Notes: generated from the letters alone by a model not told the origin. Numbered from the stretch's first letter, positions 52,722 through 61,498 are shown. The stretch is 64,000 nt of DNA from Achromobacter xylosoxidans (GCF_002192695.1 NZ_MTLG01000054.1:62001-126000); one strand, 5' to 3'. Numbers and translations: made by a program.

Positions 52722-53702
52722 TCAGGGCGTCATGGCCAGCGCCAGGTCGAAGGCGGCGACCAACGATGCGTGGTCCGCCAAGCCCTTGCCCGCGATATCG
52801 AAGGCGGTGCCGTGGTCCACGCTGGTGCGCACGAAAGGCAGGCCCACCGTCACGTTCACGCCATGGTCCAGGCCCAGGTACTTGACCGGTATCAGACCCT
52901 GGTCGTGGTACTGCGCCACGACGATGTCGAATTCGCCGCGCCGGGCGCGCATGAAGATCGTGTCGCCGGGCCAGGGGCCGCTGGCGTCCATGCCTTGCGC
53001 GCGGGCCGCGGCGATCGCGGGCTCGATGATGTCGACGTCTTCGCGGCCGAACTTGCCGCCTTCGCCGGCATGGGGATTCAGGCCCGCGACCGCGATGCGC
53101 GGCTGGGCGATGCCCATCTGGCGGCAGGCCTGGTCGGCCAGGCGCATGGCGGTCAGTTCGGCCTCTGGCGTGATGCGCGCGATCACGTCGGCCAGCGCCA
53201 CGTGTATGGTCACCAGCAGCACGCGCAGTTCGTCGTTGGCCAGCATCATCGCGAAGTCGCGCGTGCCCGAGCGTTCCGCCAGGATCTCGGTGTGGCCGGG
53301 GTAATCGACGCCGCCGGCATGCATGGACTTCTTGTTCAGCGGCGCGGTGACGATGGCGCGGATGCGGCCGGCCTGCGCGTCGTCGATGGCGGCGCAGACG
53401 TAATCGTAGGCGCCACGTCCGGCCGCCGCGCTGATCTGCCCCAGGGGCAGGTCGGCGGGCAGCGCGGGGCTGCAGGCGATGACGTTGATGTGGTCCGCGC
53501 CCGGCGTTGCCTGGCCGACATCGGCGACCTCGACGATCTCCAGCCTGGCGCCCAGTTGGGCAGCGGCGCGGCGCAGCGCGCCTGCGTCGCCATACACCAC
53601 ACAAGGCGCATTCAGGCCTTGCGCGTAGGCCTTGACGACGATTTCGGGGCCGATGCCGGCGGCATCGCCCATGGTGATGCCCACGGGCAGGGAGGTCTTC
53701 AC
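52722..53702 (-). CDS. pdxA: 4-hydroxythreonine-4-phosphate dehydrogenase (PdxA family)
   Basis: 326 residues. PdxA oxidises and decarboxylates 4-phosphohydroxy-L-threonine in pyridoxal phosphate synthesis. The start is LPVGITMGDAAGIGPEIVVKA; metal-site histidines are in YPGHTEILAE, LNPHAGEGG and QYHDQGLIPVKY, and the end region has VGLPFVRTSVDHGTAFDIAGKG. The operon partners ksgA or surA seen in other genomes are absent here, so it could be a PdxA paralogue (PdxA2-type, acting on four-carbon acid phosphates). The motifs alone do not separate the two. Confidence 0.85.
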   Translation of the reverse strand: MKTSLPVGITMGDAAGIGPEIVVKAYAQGLNAPCVVYGDAGALRRAAAQLGARLEIVEVADVGQATPGADHINVIACSPALPADLPLGQISAAAGRGAYDYVCAAIDDAQAGRIRAIVTAPLNKKSMHAGGVDYPGHTEILAERSGTRDFAMMLANDELRVLLVTIHVALADVIARITPEAELTAMRLADQACRQMGIAQPRIAVAGLNPHAGEGGKFGREDVDIIEPAIAAARAQGMDASGPWPGDTIFMRARRGEFDIVVAQYHDQGLIPVKYLGLDHGVNVTVGLPFVRTSVDHGTAFDIAGKGLADHASLVAAFDLALAMTP

Positions 53703-53764
53703 GGTACGCGGAGCTGAGGTTGCGTTCGGTTCATGCTACACCCGCAAGCGGGCGGGCCTCTGCC

Positions 53765-54073
53765 TTACTTCGAGGAATTCTTGGGCGGTTCGATGACGCC
53801 GCATTCGAAGGTCACGGTGGCGCGCTTGGGCCCCAGGCCGGTCGCGTGGTTGGACGTGATCTTGGGCTTGACCAGTTTGCGGTCGATCGACTGGCAATAC
53901 TGTTCGGCTCGCAGCAGGGCCTGGTTCTTGATTTCCACCCAGGTCATCATCTGCGAGCCGGAGCTGTGGGTGACGCTGTAGGTGTCCTTGCCGACGGACG
54001 TGACCTCGCTCATGCTGGAACAGGCGCTCAGCAGGGCGAGCAATACGGCGGCGGGGGCAAGGCGTGCAAACAT
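53765..54073 (-). CDS. Small lipoprotein of unknown function
   Basis: 102 residues. The signal MFARLAPAAVLLALLSACSS ends in a lipobox (LSAC), so the mature protein is probably lipid-anchored at the N-terminal Cys. The rest has a short beta-rich domain with two further cysteines (AEQYCQS and FECGV) that could form a disulfide. No homologous family is recognised. It begins 42 bases from the end of the Lrp-family gene, in the same direction, and may share its transcript. Confidence 0.75.
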   Translation of the reverse strand: MFARLAPAAVLLALLSACSSMSEVTSVGKDTYSVTHSSGSQMMTWVEIKNQALLRAEQYCQSIDRKLVKPKITSNHATGLGPKRATVTFECGVIEPPKNSSK

Positions 54074-54115
54074 GAGGCGTCCTGAAATGGCGATTACCCC
54101 AATTACACCATCATT

Positions 54116-54574
54116 TCATGGCGCGGCCACGGCGCTGCGGCGGTCGACCTTGCGGCTCAGGACGATGGATGTCTGGGTCTGCTTGACCCCGTCGATGAGG
54201 CCGATGCGGTCCAGCAGCTCGTCGAGCTGTTCATGGGTTTCGCAGCGCAGGAAGATGAGGTAGTCGTAGGGGCCGCTGACCGAGGAGACCTCCTCGACCT
54301 CGGGCATCTTTTCCAGTTCGCGGATCACCGCGGCCGGGGTCTTGGGCAGCACGCTGATGAAGCAATAGGCGCGCACCGCCGCTTCTTCCAGCAGCCGCCC
54401 CAGGCGCACGCCGTAGCCTGCAACGATGTGCTCGCGCTCGAGCCGCGCGATGCGCGCCACCACGGTGGTGCGCGCCAGGCCGAGCTTGCGCGCCAGGATG
54501 GCGGCAGGTTCGCGCGCATTGGCTTGCAGCAGGCTGAGCAGTTGCCGGTCGATGGCGTCGAGTCGTTCGTTCAT
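54116..54574 (-). CDS. Lrp/AsnC-family transcriptional regulator
   Basis: 152 residues: HTH LDAIDRQLLSLLQANAREPA and KLGLARTTVVARIARLE, followed by the RAM/AsnC ligand-binding domain (about 65-140) with SVSGPYDYLIFLRCET. Members sense amino acids and act as octamers. Its target is not evident; both flanking genes on this strand are unrelated small genes. Confidence 0.9.
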   Translation of the reverse strand: MNERLDAIDRQLLSLLQANAREPAAILARKLGLARTTVVARIARLEREHIVAGYGVRLGRLLEEAAVRAYCFISVLPKTPAAVIRELEKMPEVEEVSSVSGPYDYLIFLRCETHEQLDELLDRIGLIDGVKQTQTSIVLSRKVDRRSAVAAP

Positions 54575-54674
54575 ACGGTGATGGGCGGCATGTGGCGGGA
54601 GGGCGCGAGTGCCGACGGTACAGGCCGCGGCCCGCCCGCGTCAATGCGCGGCAGCGCGCGCACGGGATCTTGCG

Positions 54675-55280
54675 TCAGCCGTCCGATTCGGGTGGTATGC
54701 CGCCCTGATAGATGCGCCCGTCGAACTCGAAGCGCGTGATGGTCTTGCGCGCGGCATCGAAGATGCGGTCGCGGCTGGCGTCGTCCAGGCCGTCGTGGTC
54801 GGCGAAGCTGAAGCGGCATAGATCGATGTCGCTGTCATAGAAGGCCGAGTGCACGTAGCGGCTGACGTCGGCTTCGTGCGCGAAATGCGCGAACTCGCGC
54901 AACTGCTCCATTTCGTGGAAGGAGCCGTTGCGGCTGACCAGCAGCATGCCGAACTTGCGCTCTTCGTCCGCGACCGGTTCCGGCGCGGGCAGGGCGTCGG
55001 GGTGCCGCGTATCCTGGTAATCGAAGCGCGCGCCCAATTCGTGCATGGCGGCCAGCACGCGCTGCCATTGCGCTTCGTCCAGCGTGAGGCGCGCGGCCAC
55101 GTAGAACAGGCGCTGGCGGCCCAGCGAACGCGGCTCGGAGCCGCCGATGAAACTGTGCCAAGGGATGGCTGCGTCCAGTCCGGCCAGCTCCGCCATGCGC
55201 GCGTCGCTGTATCCCAACCTGTCCTGCAGGCGCCGCACGGACTGGGCGTCAGGCGGGAGGTAGTTCTGGATCGTCTTCAT
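54675..55280 (-). CDS. Conserved-looking hypothetical protein with possible N-terminal HTH
   Basis: 201 residues from the ATG at 55280, which has CGGAGG seven bases upstream; a 32-residue longer form was rejected. Residues 10-50 (SVRRLQDRLGYSDARMAELAG and following) look like a lambda-repressor-type HTH, with SLGRQRLFYVAARLTLDEAQW next. The middle (95-115) is Pro/Glu-rich, and the C-terminus has SAFYDSDIDLCRFSF and ITRFEFDGRIYQGGIPPES. No family is recognised. The C-terminal half could be a small ligand or effector domain. Confidence 0.65.
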   Translation of the reverse strand: MKTIQNYLPPDAQSVRRLQDRLGYSDARMAELAGLDAAIPWHSFIGGSEPRSLGRQRLFYVAARLTLDEAQWQRVLAAMHELGARFDYQDTRHPDALPAPEPVADEERKFGMLLVSRNGSFHEMEQLREFAHFAHEADVSRYVHSAFYDSDIDLCRFSFADHDGLDDASRDRIFDAARKTITRFEFDGRIYQGGIPPESDG

Positions 55281-55467
55281 GGGCGGCCTCCGGTTGCACC
55301 GGTTCGGTCGCGGGCGCGCAGCCCTGGAGACGGAGCCGGTGACGTGCGCCGCCGTGCCTCTGCGGCTACGCTTCATGCTAGCGCGGCGCGCGGGGCTTGC
55401 CTAGCATGGGCGGTGCGCGGCGCCATGCTAGGATTTGCGCCGACTTCAATGCCAGGAGGCTTACACA

Positions 55468-55713
55468 ATGGACATCCAGGAACAAATCGCCGTCATCGTG
55501 CATACCATTTCGCATCAGGGCGGCCGCATCGACGCGCTGAATTCGACCGTGCTGTCGATGCTGCATCTGGCCAAGGCATCGCCCGGCCTGCGCGAAGCCA
55601 TCGAGGCCCAGCTTGAGCAGAACTATTCCAGCCTGCTGGCCCGCTCCGAGAATCCGCAATACGTGGCCGGTTTCGAGAGCGTGCGCGACATGATCCTGGG
55701 CGCCCTGAAATAG
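55468..55713 (+). CDS. Small hypothetical protein
   Basis: 81 residues starting MDIQEQIAVIVHTISHQGGR, with an AGGAGG ribosome site 8 bases before the ATG at 55468. It appears almost fully alpha-helical (QGGRIDALNSTVLSMLHLAKA; GLREAIEAQLEQNYSSLLA). There is no signal peptide or metal motif. No family is recognised. It is followed 30 bases later by a DnaA-box-like repeat. Confidence 0.65.
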   Translation: MDIQEQIAVIVHTISHQGGRIDALNSTVLSMLHLAKASPGLREAIEAQLEQNYSSLLARSENPQYVAGFESVRDMILGALK

Positions 55714-55742
55714 GCTGCCGGGCTTGCCCCGGCTTGCGGGAG

Positions 55743-55777
55743 TTACCCACAACTTCTGTGGACAAGCCTTGGGATAG
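55743..55777. repeat. DnaA-box-like intergenic element, copy 1
   Basis: 35-base element that recurs at 59481-59515 with 33 of 35 bases identical. It contains TTACCCACA (55743-55751) and, 14 bases on, TGTGGACAA (55757-55765), each one mismatch from the DnaA box TTATCCACA or its complement, and a weaker TTGGGATAG (55769-55777). Confidence 0.6.
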
Positions 55778-55957
55778 TGCGGGCATAGATGTTCATTTTC
55801 CTTTAATTACAAAGGCTTGCATGGCGCGGTCAAACCTGGCTCCAATTGCTCGCTGCGGCAGCGCCGCCTGCGCGCTGCCGCAGGTCATGCAAGCCGGGTA
55901 ATATGCGGCCCCATGCGGAATCAGTATTCATTGGAATGCCGGGGCGGATCGATCGCG

Positions 55958-56185
55958 ATGCGCGTCTCGGAAGCAGCAAAGCTGGCGGCGTTCGACCCCG
56001 GCAAACTCTCCCCCGAGGCGCGCCAGAGCTGGGAGCGCATGGGGCATGGCTTCAAGGCCTGGCACGACTTCGACCAGCGCCATCCCATCCTGCGCCGCCT
56101 GGCGCGCTTGCCCCTGCTGGGCCGTTGGTACCGCAATGCGCGGCGCCGCTACGTGCTGAGGGCCAGCGGCAAGCTGGTGGTCTGA
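55958..56185 (+). CDS. Small basic hypothetical protein
   Basis: 75 residues (MRVSEAAKLAAFDPGKLSPE...) ending in a strongly basic tail WYRNARRRYVLRASGKLVV. No signal peptide, membrane segment or known domain is visible. An in-frame ATG at 55913 would give 90 residues, but neither start has a convincing ribosome site, so both the start and the gene itself are only moderately supported. It is convergent with dedA, 10 bases away. Confidence 0.45.
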   Translation: MRVSEAAKLAAFDPGKLSPEARQSWERMGHGFKAWHDFDQRHPILRRLARLPLLGRWYRNARRRYVLRASGKLVV

Positions 56186-56195
56186 AGCCCCGCGC

Positions 56196-56759
56196 CTACT
56201 TGCGGCGCTTGCCCAGCAGGTGATAGGCGAGCCAGATGGCCGCGCCGACCGCCAGGGCCACGGCCAGCTTGGTCTCGACGCCGTGCAGGCGTCCCAGCAT
56301 GGATTCGATCGTCTGGCCGAACAGGTAGCCCAAGACGCTGAAGCACACGGCCCAGATAGCGGCGGCGATGGCGTTGAGCAGCAGGAAGCGCAGCGGCGGC
56401 ACGTTCGATACGCCCAGGGCCACCGGCCCCACGGTGCGCAGGCCATACAGGAAACGCAGGCTCAGGATGAAGCCATGCGGATAGCGGTCCACCGCCGCCA
56501 AGGCCTTTTCGAAAGCGGGCTTCTCGCGGATGCGCCGGACATAGCGATGGTCGCGATAGCGGCGCCCCAGGAAGAACAGCGCCTGGTCCGCCAGGAATGA
56601 TCCGGCGAACGCGCACAGCATGACATGGGGCAGGTGCAGCAGATGCTGGTGGGCCAGGAATCCGGCGAACACGACCACGCTTTCGCCTTCGAGCAGCGTG
56701 CCGCCGAACACTGCCCACAGGCCGTAATCGACGATGAACTGATGCAGGGCGGGATTCAT
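56196..56759 (-). CDS. DedA-family membrane protein
   Basis: 187 residues. The DedA/VTT core is present: FGGTLLEGESVVVFAGFLAHQ (with the acidic residues), ADQALFFLGRRYRDH, and FLYGLRTVGPVALGVSNVPPLRFL, followed by two C-terminal helices. DedA proteins are inner-membrane proteins, some of which flip undecaprenyl phosphate or phosphatidylethanolamine. Its ATG overlaps the stop of the upstream MocR regulator by four bases, so they are translationally coupled. Confidence 0.88.
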   Translation of the reverse strand: MNPALHQFIVDYGLWAVFGGTLLEGESVVVFAGFLAHQHLLHLPHVMLCAFAGSFLADQALFFLGRRYRDHRYVRRIREKPAFEKALAAVDRYPHGFILSLRFLYGLRTVGPVALGVSNVPPLRFLLLNAIAAAIWAVCFSVLGYLFGQTIESMLGRLHGVETKLAVALAVGAAIWLAYHLLGKRRK

Positions 56760-58195
56760 CTGGGCCGCTCAGCCACGATGCGCGCCAGCGTCTGCAGGGC
56801 GGCGGTGATCTCGGGCGTGGTGCGTTGTCCGCAGCTGATGCGCAGGAAGTGGTTGTAGCGGGTGCCGTTGGAGAACATGGCGCCCGGCGCGACCCGTATG
56901 CCTTGGCGCAAGGCAGCCTCGAATACGTCCGTGCCGGAACGCCCGTCGGGCATTTCCACCCATAGCAGCATGCCGCCGTGCGGCATGCTTAGCCGGGTGC
57001 CCGGCGGGAAGTGCGCGGCGATGGTCTCGGCCGTCTGGTCGCGCTGCAGTTTCAGCTGGCGGCGCAGGCGCGACAGGTGGCGGTCGTAGGCGCGCGAGCC
57101 CATGAACTCGGCCACGGCGATCTGCGCCAGCGGCTCGTTGGGGCGGCTCTGGGCGAACTTCAGCATGGCGATGCGGGCCTTCCAGCGCCCGCCCAGCAGC
57201 CAACCCAGGCGCATGCCCGGCGCCAGCGTCTTGTGCATGGACGAGCAATAGATGACGTTGCCGGTTGCGTCCCAGGACTTGGCGGCAGCCAACGGCGTGT
57301 CGTCGTCGGTCAGCGCGCCATAGGTGTCGTCTTCTATCAGTGGCACCTGCTGGCGTTCGCACAGGGCGACCAGCCGCGCCTTTTCCGCGTCGGGCATGAC
57401 GCAGCCCAGGGGGTTCTGGAAATTGGGCACCACCACCACGGCGCGGATGTTGCCGTGCGTCTGGAACGCCAGGTCCAGCGCTTCGATCGACAGGCCGTGC
57501 TGCGGACTGGTGGGGATCTCCAGCGCCCGCATGCCCAGGCTTTCCAGGATCTGCAGCAGGCCGAAGTAGGCGGGCGATTCGACCGCGATCGTGTCCCCGG
57601 GCCGGGCCACCGCGCGTAGCGCCAGGTTCAGCGCCTCGATGCAGCCATGCGTGACGATGACGTCGTCCGGCGTCGCGTTGATGCCGTTGGCCAGCGCCCG
57701 GCGGGCCAGCACGGTGCGCAGGTCCGGATGTCCTTGCGGCGGAACCGGGCTGACCAGCACCTGGGGCGACTGTCGCAGCGCGCGCATCATGGCTTGCTTC
57801 AGTTCCTCCAGCGGATAGGCTTCGGGCACGGCGGCGGCCAGCGCGAAATTGGCGCTGACCGGATGGGCTTCGCATTTGGCCACGAAGTCCGAGACCCGGT
57901 CGTGGATGCCCACGTATTGCGCCGCGCCCAGCGTCTGGCGGATATCCGGTTCATCCACGGGCGGGATGCTGTTGCGCCGGGGCTTGAGGACAAAGTAGCC
58001 CGAGCGGGGGCGCGCTTCGATCAGGCCGTCGTCTTCCAGTTGGCGGCAGGCCTGCAGCGCCGTGGACAGGCTGACGTGATGGGTGCGCACCAGGGTGCGG
58101 ACCGAGGGCATGCGCTGGGCGGGCGCCAGCACGCCTGTCTGGATGGCGCGCCGGTAATGATTGGCCAGGCGTAGATAGAGCGGTTGTGGATCCAT
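56756..58195 (-). CDS. MocR-family regulator (GntR HTH fused to PLP aminotransferase-like domain)
   Basis: 479 residues. GntR winged HTH (LYLRLANHYRRAIQTGVLAP; HHVSLSTALQACRQLEDDGL) is joined by a linker (about 75-110) to a type I aminotransferase fold. The PLP-binding lysine is probably in CSSMHKTLAPGMRLGW, with FQNPLGCVMPD and EDDTYG as other cofactor-site segments. MocR proteins sense PLP or amino acids. Overlaps dedA by 4 bases and is divergent from the DUF2917 gene, a pairing that may mark its targets. Confidence 0.92.
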   Translation of the reverse strand: MDPQPLYLRLANHYRRAIQTGVLAPAQRMPSVRTLVRTHHVSLSTALQACRQLEDDGLIEARPRSGYFVLKPRRNSIPPVDEPDIRQTLGAAQYVGIHDRVSDFVAKCEAHPVSANFALAAAVPEAYPLEELKQAMMRALRQSPQVLVSPVPPQGHPDLRTVLARRALANGINATPDDVIVTHGCIEALNLALRAVARPGDTIAVESPAYFGLLQILESLGMRALEIPTSPQHGLSIEALDLAFQTHGNIRAVVVVPNFQNPLGCVMPDAEKARLVALCERQQVPLIEDDTYGALTDDDTPLAAAKSWDATGNVIYCSSMHKTLAPGMRLGWLLGGRWKARIAMLKFAQSRPNEPLAQIAVAEFMGSRAYDRHLSRLRRQLKLQRDQTAETIAAHFPPGTRLSMPHGGMLLWVEMPDGRSGTDVFEAALRQGIRVAPGAMFSNGTRYNHFLRISCGQRTTPEITAALQTLARIVAERPR

Positions 58196-58364
58196 GCGCC
58201 GATCATGCTCCCCGAGGTTGGAATGAAGCTAGGCACAGATTCGAGCAAAGTACACCATAACAGCGTGGAAATCGAGTATCTGCATCGGTACAGAAACCCG
58301 CAGAGTGTGACTGTTGCGCATAGCAGGGCGGGCGTAGCCTGTGGTTGTCCGACAGGAGATGACG

Positions 58365-58745
58365 ATGATTGCGACTTACGCCCCAGATGCCCAGGCCCGC
58401 CGCCTGGAACTTGCCGCCGGCGCCAGCCGGAAACTGGTCTTGCGCCCGGGCGCCACCCTCGTGTGCGTCAGCGGCAGCGTGCGGGTGGAAGAGTCCGCGA
58501 ACGGCCCGGAAGCCGCGGGAGGATTGCCTCGTGCGGTGGCCGTGCGCATCAATGCGGGGGAGGGGCATGGTCTGGGCTACGGCAGCGTGGCGCATGTCAC
58601 GGCCATCGGTCCCGCGGAGCTGATCTGCCTGGACAGGCCGGGCTATGCGCAGCGTGTTATTCAGGCCGCGGCCACCTTTTTTCAGCAAAATTTGGCCAGA
58701 AACCGAAAAAAATCCCTAGGTGCGCTGCACAAGATTTCAAAATGA
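58365..58745 (+). CDS. DUF2917-family small protein
   Basis: 126 residues from the ATG at 58365, which has AGGAG six bases upstream. Residues 8-100 form a cupin-like strand pattern (LELAAGASRKLVLRPGATLVCVSGSVRVEES, then IGPAELICLDRPG), which fits DUF2917, commonly found beside MocR/GntR aminotransferase regulators. The tail is basic and low-complexity. No enzyme motif is present. Its end lies 20 bases before the initiator tRNA. Confidence 0.7.
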   Translation: MIATYAPDAQARRLELAAGASRKLVLRPGATLVCVSGSVRVEESANGPEAAGGLPRAVAVRINAGEGHGLGYGSVAHVTAIGPAELICLDRPGYAQRVIQAAATFFQQNLARNRKKSLGALHKISK

Positions 58746-58747
58746 TG

Positions 58748-58753
58748 TATGAT
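58748..58753 (+). promoter_or_regulatory. Possible -10 box of the tRNA-fMet promoter
   Basis: TATGAT lies 12 bases before the mature tRNA 5' end, inside the tail end of the intergenic region after the DUF2917 gene. A matching -35 is weak (CTGCAC, 58725-58730, 17 bases upstream). Confidence 0.4.
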
Positions 58754-58765
58754 TCACACATCAGA

Positions 58766-58842
<77 letters not shown>

Positions 58843-58912
58843 GTTTCAAGCAGGACCCGGACAGCCCGGTGGCATGGCAAGAAATGCCGCACTGGATAGT
58901 CCCTTGCAGAAG

Positions 58913-58943
58913 AAAGCCGCGATACTCATCGCGGCTTTTTTTT
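58913..58943 (+). terminator. Rho-independent terminator after the initiator tRNA
   Basis: AAAGCCGCGAT (58913-58923), 4-base loop, ATCGCGGCTTT (58928-58938) and a T-run through 58943. Confidence 0.9.
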
Positions 58944-59092
58944 CGCCTCGCGGCAAGATTTCCCCCAGCGCTTGCTCTGCGTCAAACCTTTGTTCCAGTC
59001 CGGACTTTCCCTGGTGTTCGCGGCCGCACAGGCCTCCAACCGTGCGCTACCATGGGTCACGCGCGCTAGGTTGCCGCACTCGAGGAGGGTCC

Positions 59093-59434
59093 ATGGGAAC
59101 AGCAAAATACGATCATCCCGGCTATGTCGCCGATACGGGCGCCGACGGCAAGTACCACGTGGGCATCTGGTGCCCCCACGGCTATCCCGCGCATATCCAT
59201 ATCGGCCGGCCGGCCGAACGCGGCGACCCGCAGGCAATGCTGCGTCTGCGTATCCCGGATGGGGTGTTCCAGTCCTTGCCCGACGATCCTGAAACGCTCT
59301 GCCGCCGCGCGCTGGGTCAGGCGCTGGACGCCGGTTTGCTGCCATCCGTCGCGGTGGACGGCGAGTACCAGGAGCTGCGTTTCCAGATCGACGCCGAGCC
59401 CTGGTCCGGCCCGATGCAGTCCGCCAACGCCTGA
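59093..59434 (+). CDS. Small hypothetical protein, acidic
   Basis: 113 residues starting MGTAKYDHPGYVADTGADGK with a GAGGAGG ribosome site seven bases before the ATG. It has Gly/His-rich segments (WCPHGYPAHIHIGRPAERGD) and a repeated Asp/Glu pattern; no membrane or signal region. No family is recognised. A long frame to the left (58874) runs over the tRNA terminator and was rejected. Confidence 0.6.
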   Translation: MGTAKYDHPGYVADTGADGKYHVGIWCPHGYPAHIHIGRPAERGDPQAMLRLRIPDGVFQSLPDDPETLCRRALGQALDAGLLPSVAVDGEYQELRFQIDAEPWSGPMQSANA

Positions 59435-59480
59435 AGCCCGGGCGCGAGCCGCAGCTGAATGCCTGTCGGTTCGGGCTGAA

Positions 59481-59515
59481 TTACCCACAGCTACTGTGGA
59501 CAAGCCTTGGGATAG
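59481..59515. repeat. DnaA-box-like intergenic element, copy 2
   Basis: Same 35-base element as at 55743-55777 with two differences (both in the loop between the boxes). TTACCCACA is at 59481-59489 and TGTGGACAA at 59495-59503, the same 14-base spacing as copy 1. Confidence 0.6.
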
Positions 59516-59569
59516 CCTCTGCGCATTTCGGGTTTTCCCTGTCGGAACAATGACTTGGCAGTGCCGGTC

Positions 59570-59596
59570 AATAAACGCCCCAGCGGGGCGTTTATT
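59570..59596 (+). terminator. Terminator-like hairpin upstream of the flavoprotein gene
   Basis: Perfect 12-bp stem AATAAACGCCCC (59570-59581), loop AGC, GGGGCGTTTATT (59585-59596), with weak T-richness. It probably ends transcripts of the 59093 gene. Confidence 0.6.
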
Positions 59597-59740
59597 GCTT
59601 CCGACCGGCCCCGATTCGGCTATGCGACAATCTTTTCCCTTCCTGGCGCGTCCGCGTCTGTTCCGCCATTCCCTCCCGGTTCGTTCCCCCATGCTTAGTG
59701 CTACGCGTATCCATTCCTGCTGCCTGAAGGCGCCGGCGCC

Positions 59741-61012
59741 ATGAGTCCGGCTGTTGCGCGCGCTGCCGTCATAGGCGGCGGTCCAGCCGGCCTGATGGCG
59801 GCCGAGCGCCTGAGCGCGCATGGCGTGCAGGTGGATGTGTTCGATGCGATGCCTTCGGTGGGCCGCAAGTTCCTGATGGCGGGCAGGGGCGGGCTGAATC
59901 TGACCCATAGCGAACCGGCCGCGCCGTTCCTCGCGCGCTACGGCGAGCGCGCGCCGAACGTGGCGCCTTGGTTGCGTGCGCTGGATGCCGATGGACTGCG
60001 CGAGTGGACGCACGGCCTGGGCATCCAGACCTTCGTGGGTTCGTCGGGCCGGGTGTTTCCCCAGGAAATGAAGGCGGCGCCCCTGTTGCGGGCCTGGCTG
60101 GCCAGGCTGCGCGCCAGCGGCGTGCGCCTGCACATGCGGCACCGCTGGCTGGGTTGGCCGGCGGGTTCGCAGCCGGGCGCGGGAGCGCTGCGCTTTCACA
60201 CGCCCGAGGGCGAACGGCTCCATGCGGCCGACGCCGTGGTGCTGGCGCTGGGCGGAGGCAGCTGGGCCAAGCTTGGATCGGACGGCGCCTGGGTCGACGG
60301 CCTGCAAGCGCATGGCGTCGCCGTCGCGCCGCTGCGTCCGGCAAATTGCGGATTCGACGTGGTGTGGTCGGATCATTTCCGCGAGCGCTACGCCGGGCAG
60401 CCCGTGAAGTCCGTGGCCATGGCCTGCGAGACCGCGGCCGGCAGGACGCCCGCCAGGCAGGGGGAGTTCGTCGTGTCGGAAACCGGCATAGAAGGCAGCC
60501 TGGTCTACGCCTTGTCCGCGCCGCTGCGCGACCGGATCGACAGCCAGGGGCATGCCATCGCGCTGCTGGATCTGGCCCCGGATTGGTCGCAGGAAAAAGT
60601 GATGGCGGCCGTGACCCATCCGCGCGGCTCGCGTTCGATGTCGAGCCATCTGCAGAGCCGGCTGGGTCTGACCGGGGTCAAGGCGGGGCTGCTGCGGGAA
60701 TGCGCGACGGCCGAGGACTTCCGCGACCCGGAGCATCTGGGTCTGCGCATCAAGGCCTTGCCGTTGCGCCTGATTCGAGCGCGGCCCATGGACGAGGCTA
60801 TCAGCACGGCCGGCGGCGTGTCGTTCGACTCATTGGATTCGGGCCTGATGCTGCGCGGCGTGGCTGGTGTGTTCTGCGCGGGGGAAATGCTGGACTGGGA
60901 GGCGCCAACGGGCGGCTATCTGCTGACGGCGTGCATGGCGAGCGGCGTGATTGCCGCGGCCGGAGTGCTGGAATTCCTGAGGTCCACCGGGCGAGTGCCG
61001 GTGGATGCCTGA
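59741..61012 (+). CDS. TIGR03862-like FAD/NAD(P)-dependent flavoprotein (HI0933/BaiN group)
   Basis: 423 residues. The FAD-binding motif AAVIGGGPAGLMAAERLSAHG is followed by VGRKFLMAGRGGLNLTHSEP, the signature of the HI0933/BaiN-type flavoproteins. The C-terminal region GVFCAGEMLDWEAPTGGYLLT carries the second FAD contact. This sub-group has no firmly assigned reaction; some distant relatives reduce steroid double bonds. The ATG at 59741 gives the family start, although no ribosome site is evident. Not obviously part of an operon. Confidence 0.85.
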   Translation: MSPAVARAAVIGGGPAGLMAAERLSAHGVQVDVFDAMPSVGRKFLMAGRGGLNLTHSEPAAPFLARYGERAPNVAPWLRALDADGLREWTHGLGIQTFVGSSGRVFPQEMKAAPLLRAWLARLRASGVRLHMRHRWLGWPAGSQPGAGALRFHTPEGERLHAADAVVLALGGGSWAKLGSDGAWVDGLQAHGVAVAPLRPANCGFDVVWSDHFRERYAGQPVKSVAMACETAAGRTPARQGEFVVSETGIEGSLVYALSAPLRDRIDSQGHAIALLDLAPDWSQEKVMAAVTHPRGSRSMSSHLQSRLGLTGVKAGLLRECATAEDFRDPEHLGLRIKALPLRLIRARPMDEAISTAGGVSFDSLDSGLMLRGVAGVFCAGEMLDWEAPTGGYLLTACMASGVIAAAGVLEFLRSTGRVPVDA

Positions 61013-61024
61013 AGCCGCGCGGCT

Positions 61025-61432
61025 TCAGGATCCCGACGTGTAGGGCGCCAGGCCTAGCGGCGCTCGCGGCGCCAGATCGCCGACCACATGGCCCACCACG
61101 GGCTCGCCCCCATCCGGTTGCGTGACGATGCCGATGACGCGGGTAATGGCGCTGGCAGGAATGTCCGTGCCGTGCGCGGGATCCTGCACCAGTTGCCAGA
61201 TGGTGGCTTCGTCGGGGATTGCGTTCTGCTCGGTCAGGTCGGAGTTGTCCAGGCAACTGCGGGCAAAGGCGGACCAGTCCGACGCGTTGCAGGGCAAACC
61301 ATGAGCGGTGGCCAGACGGGCCAGGGCCAGGGGCGCATCGGCCTGGCTGGCGGCATGCTGGGCGGCGGCTCCCAGGGAGACATCCAGCGACAGCAAGCGC
61401 AGGAACTCTACGACGTTGTCGGCATTCTTCAT
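61025..61432 (-). CDS. Hypothetical protein with Nif11-like N-terminal helix region
   Basis: 135 residues, start ATG 61432 with a CAGGAG site upstream. The first 55 residues (NVVEFLRLLSLDVSLGAAAQ; ALARLATAHGLPCNASDWSAFA) follow the pattern of the Nif11 domain: FL-x2-L-x-D-x2-L..., then LA-x4-G-x3-S. The C-terminal part is Gly/Pro/Val-rich (PDGGEPVVGHVVGDLAPRAPLG). There is no typical Cys/Ser/Thr-rich core, so a RiPP precursor is not strongly supported. It is 66 bases downstream of another unknown gene on the same strand. Confidence 0.5.
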   Translation of the reverse strand: MKNADNVVEFLRLLSLDVSLGAAAQHAASQADAPLALARLATAHGLPCNASDWSAFARSCLDNSDLTEQNAIPDEATIWQLVQDPAHGTDIPASAITRVIGIVTQPDGGEPVVGHVVGDLAPRAPLGLAPYTSGS

Positions 61433-61498
61433 AGTGCGGTCTCCTGCGGTGACTGTTCTGGTTATGGCCCTGAGCCTGCTGCCAAGCCGGGCGGTGCT

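Larger units (their letters stand above)
59435..59740. other. 306-base intergenic region: repeat plus hairpin
   Basis: Contains the second DnaA-box-like element (59481-59515) and a hairpin (59570-59596). No ORF with a ribosome site or family resemblance was found in the rest; the flavoprotein begins at 59741 without a clear ribosome site. Confidence 0.7.

Noticed and set aside
61025..61432. RiPP biosynthetic gene cluster
   Set aside because: Only a weak Nif11-like N-terminus; no modifying enzyme, protease-transporter or Cys/Ser/Thr-rich core in the locus.
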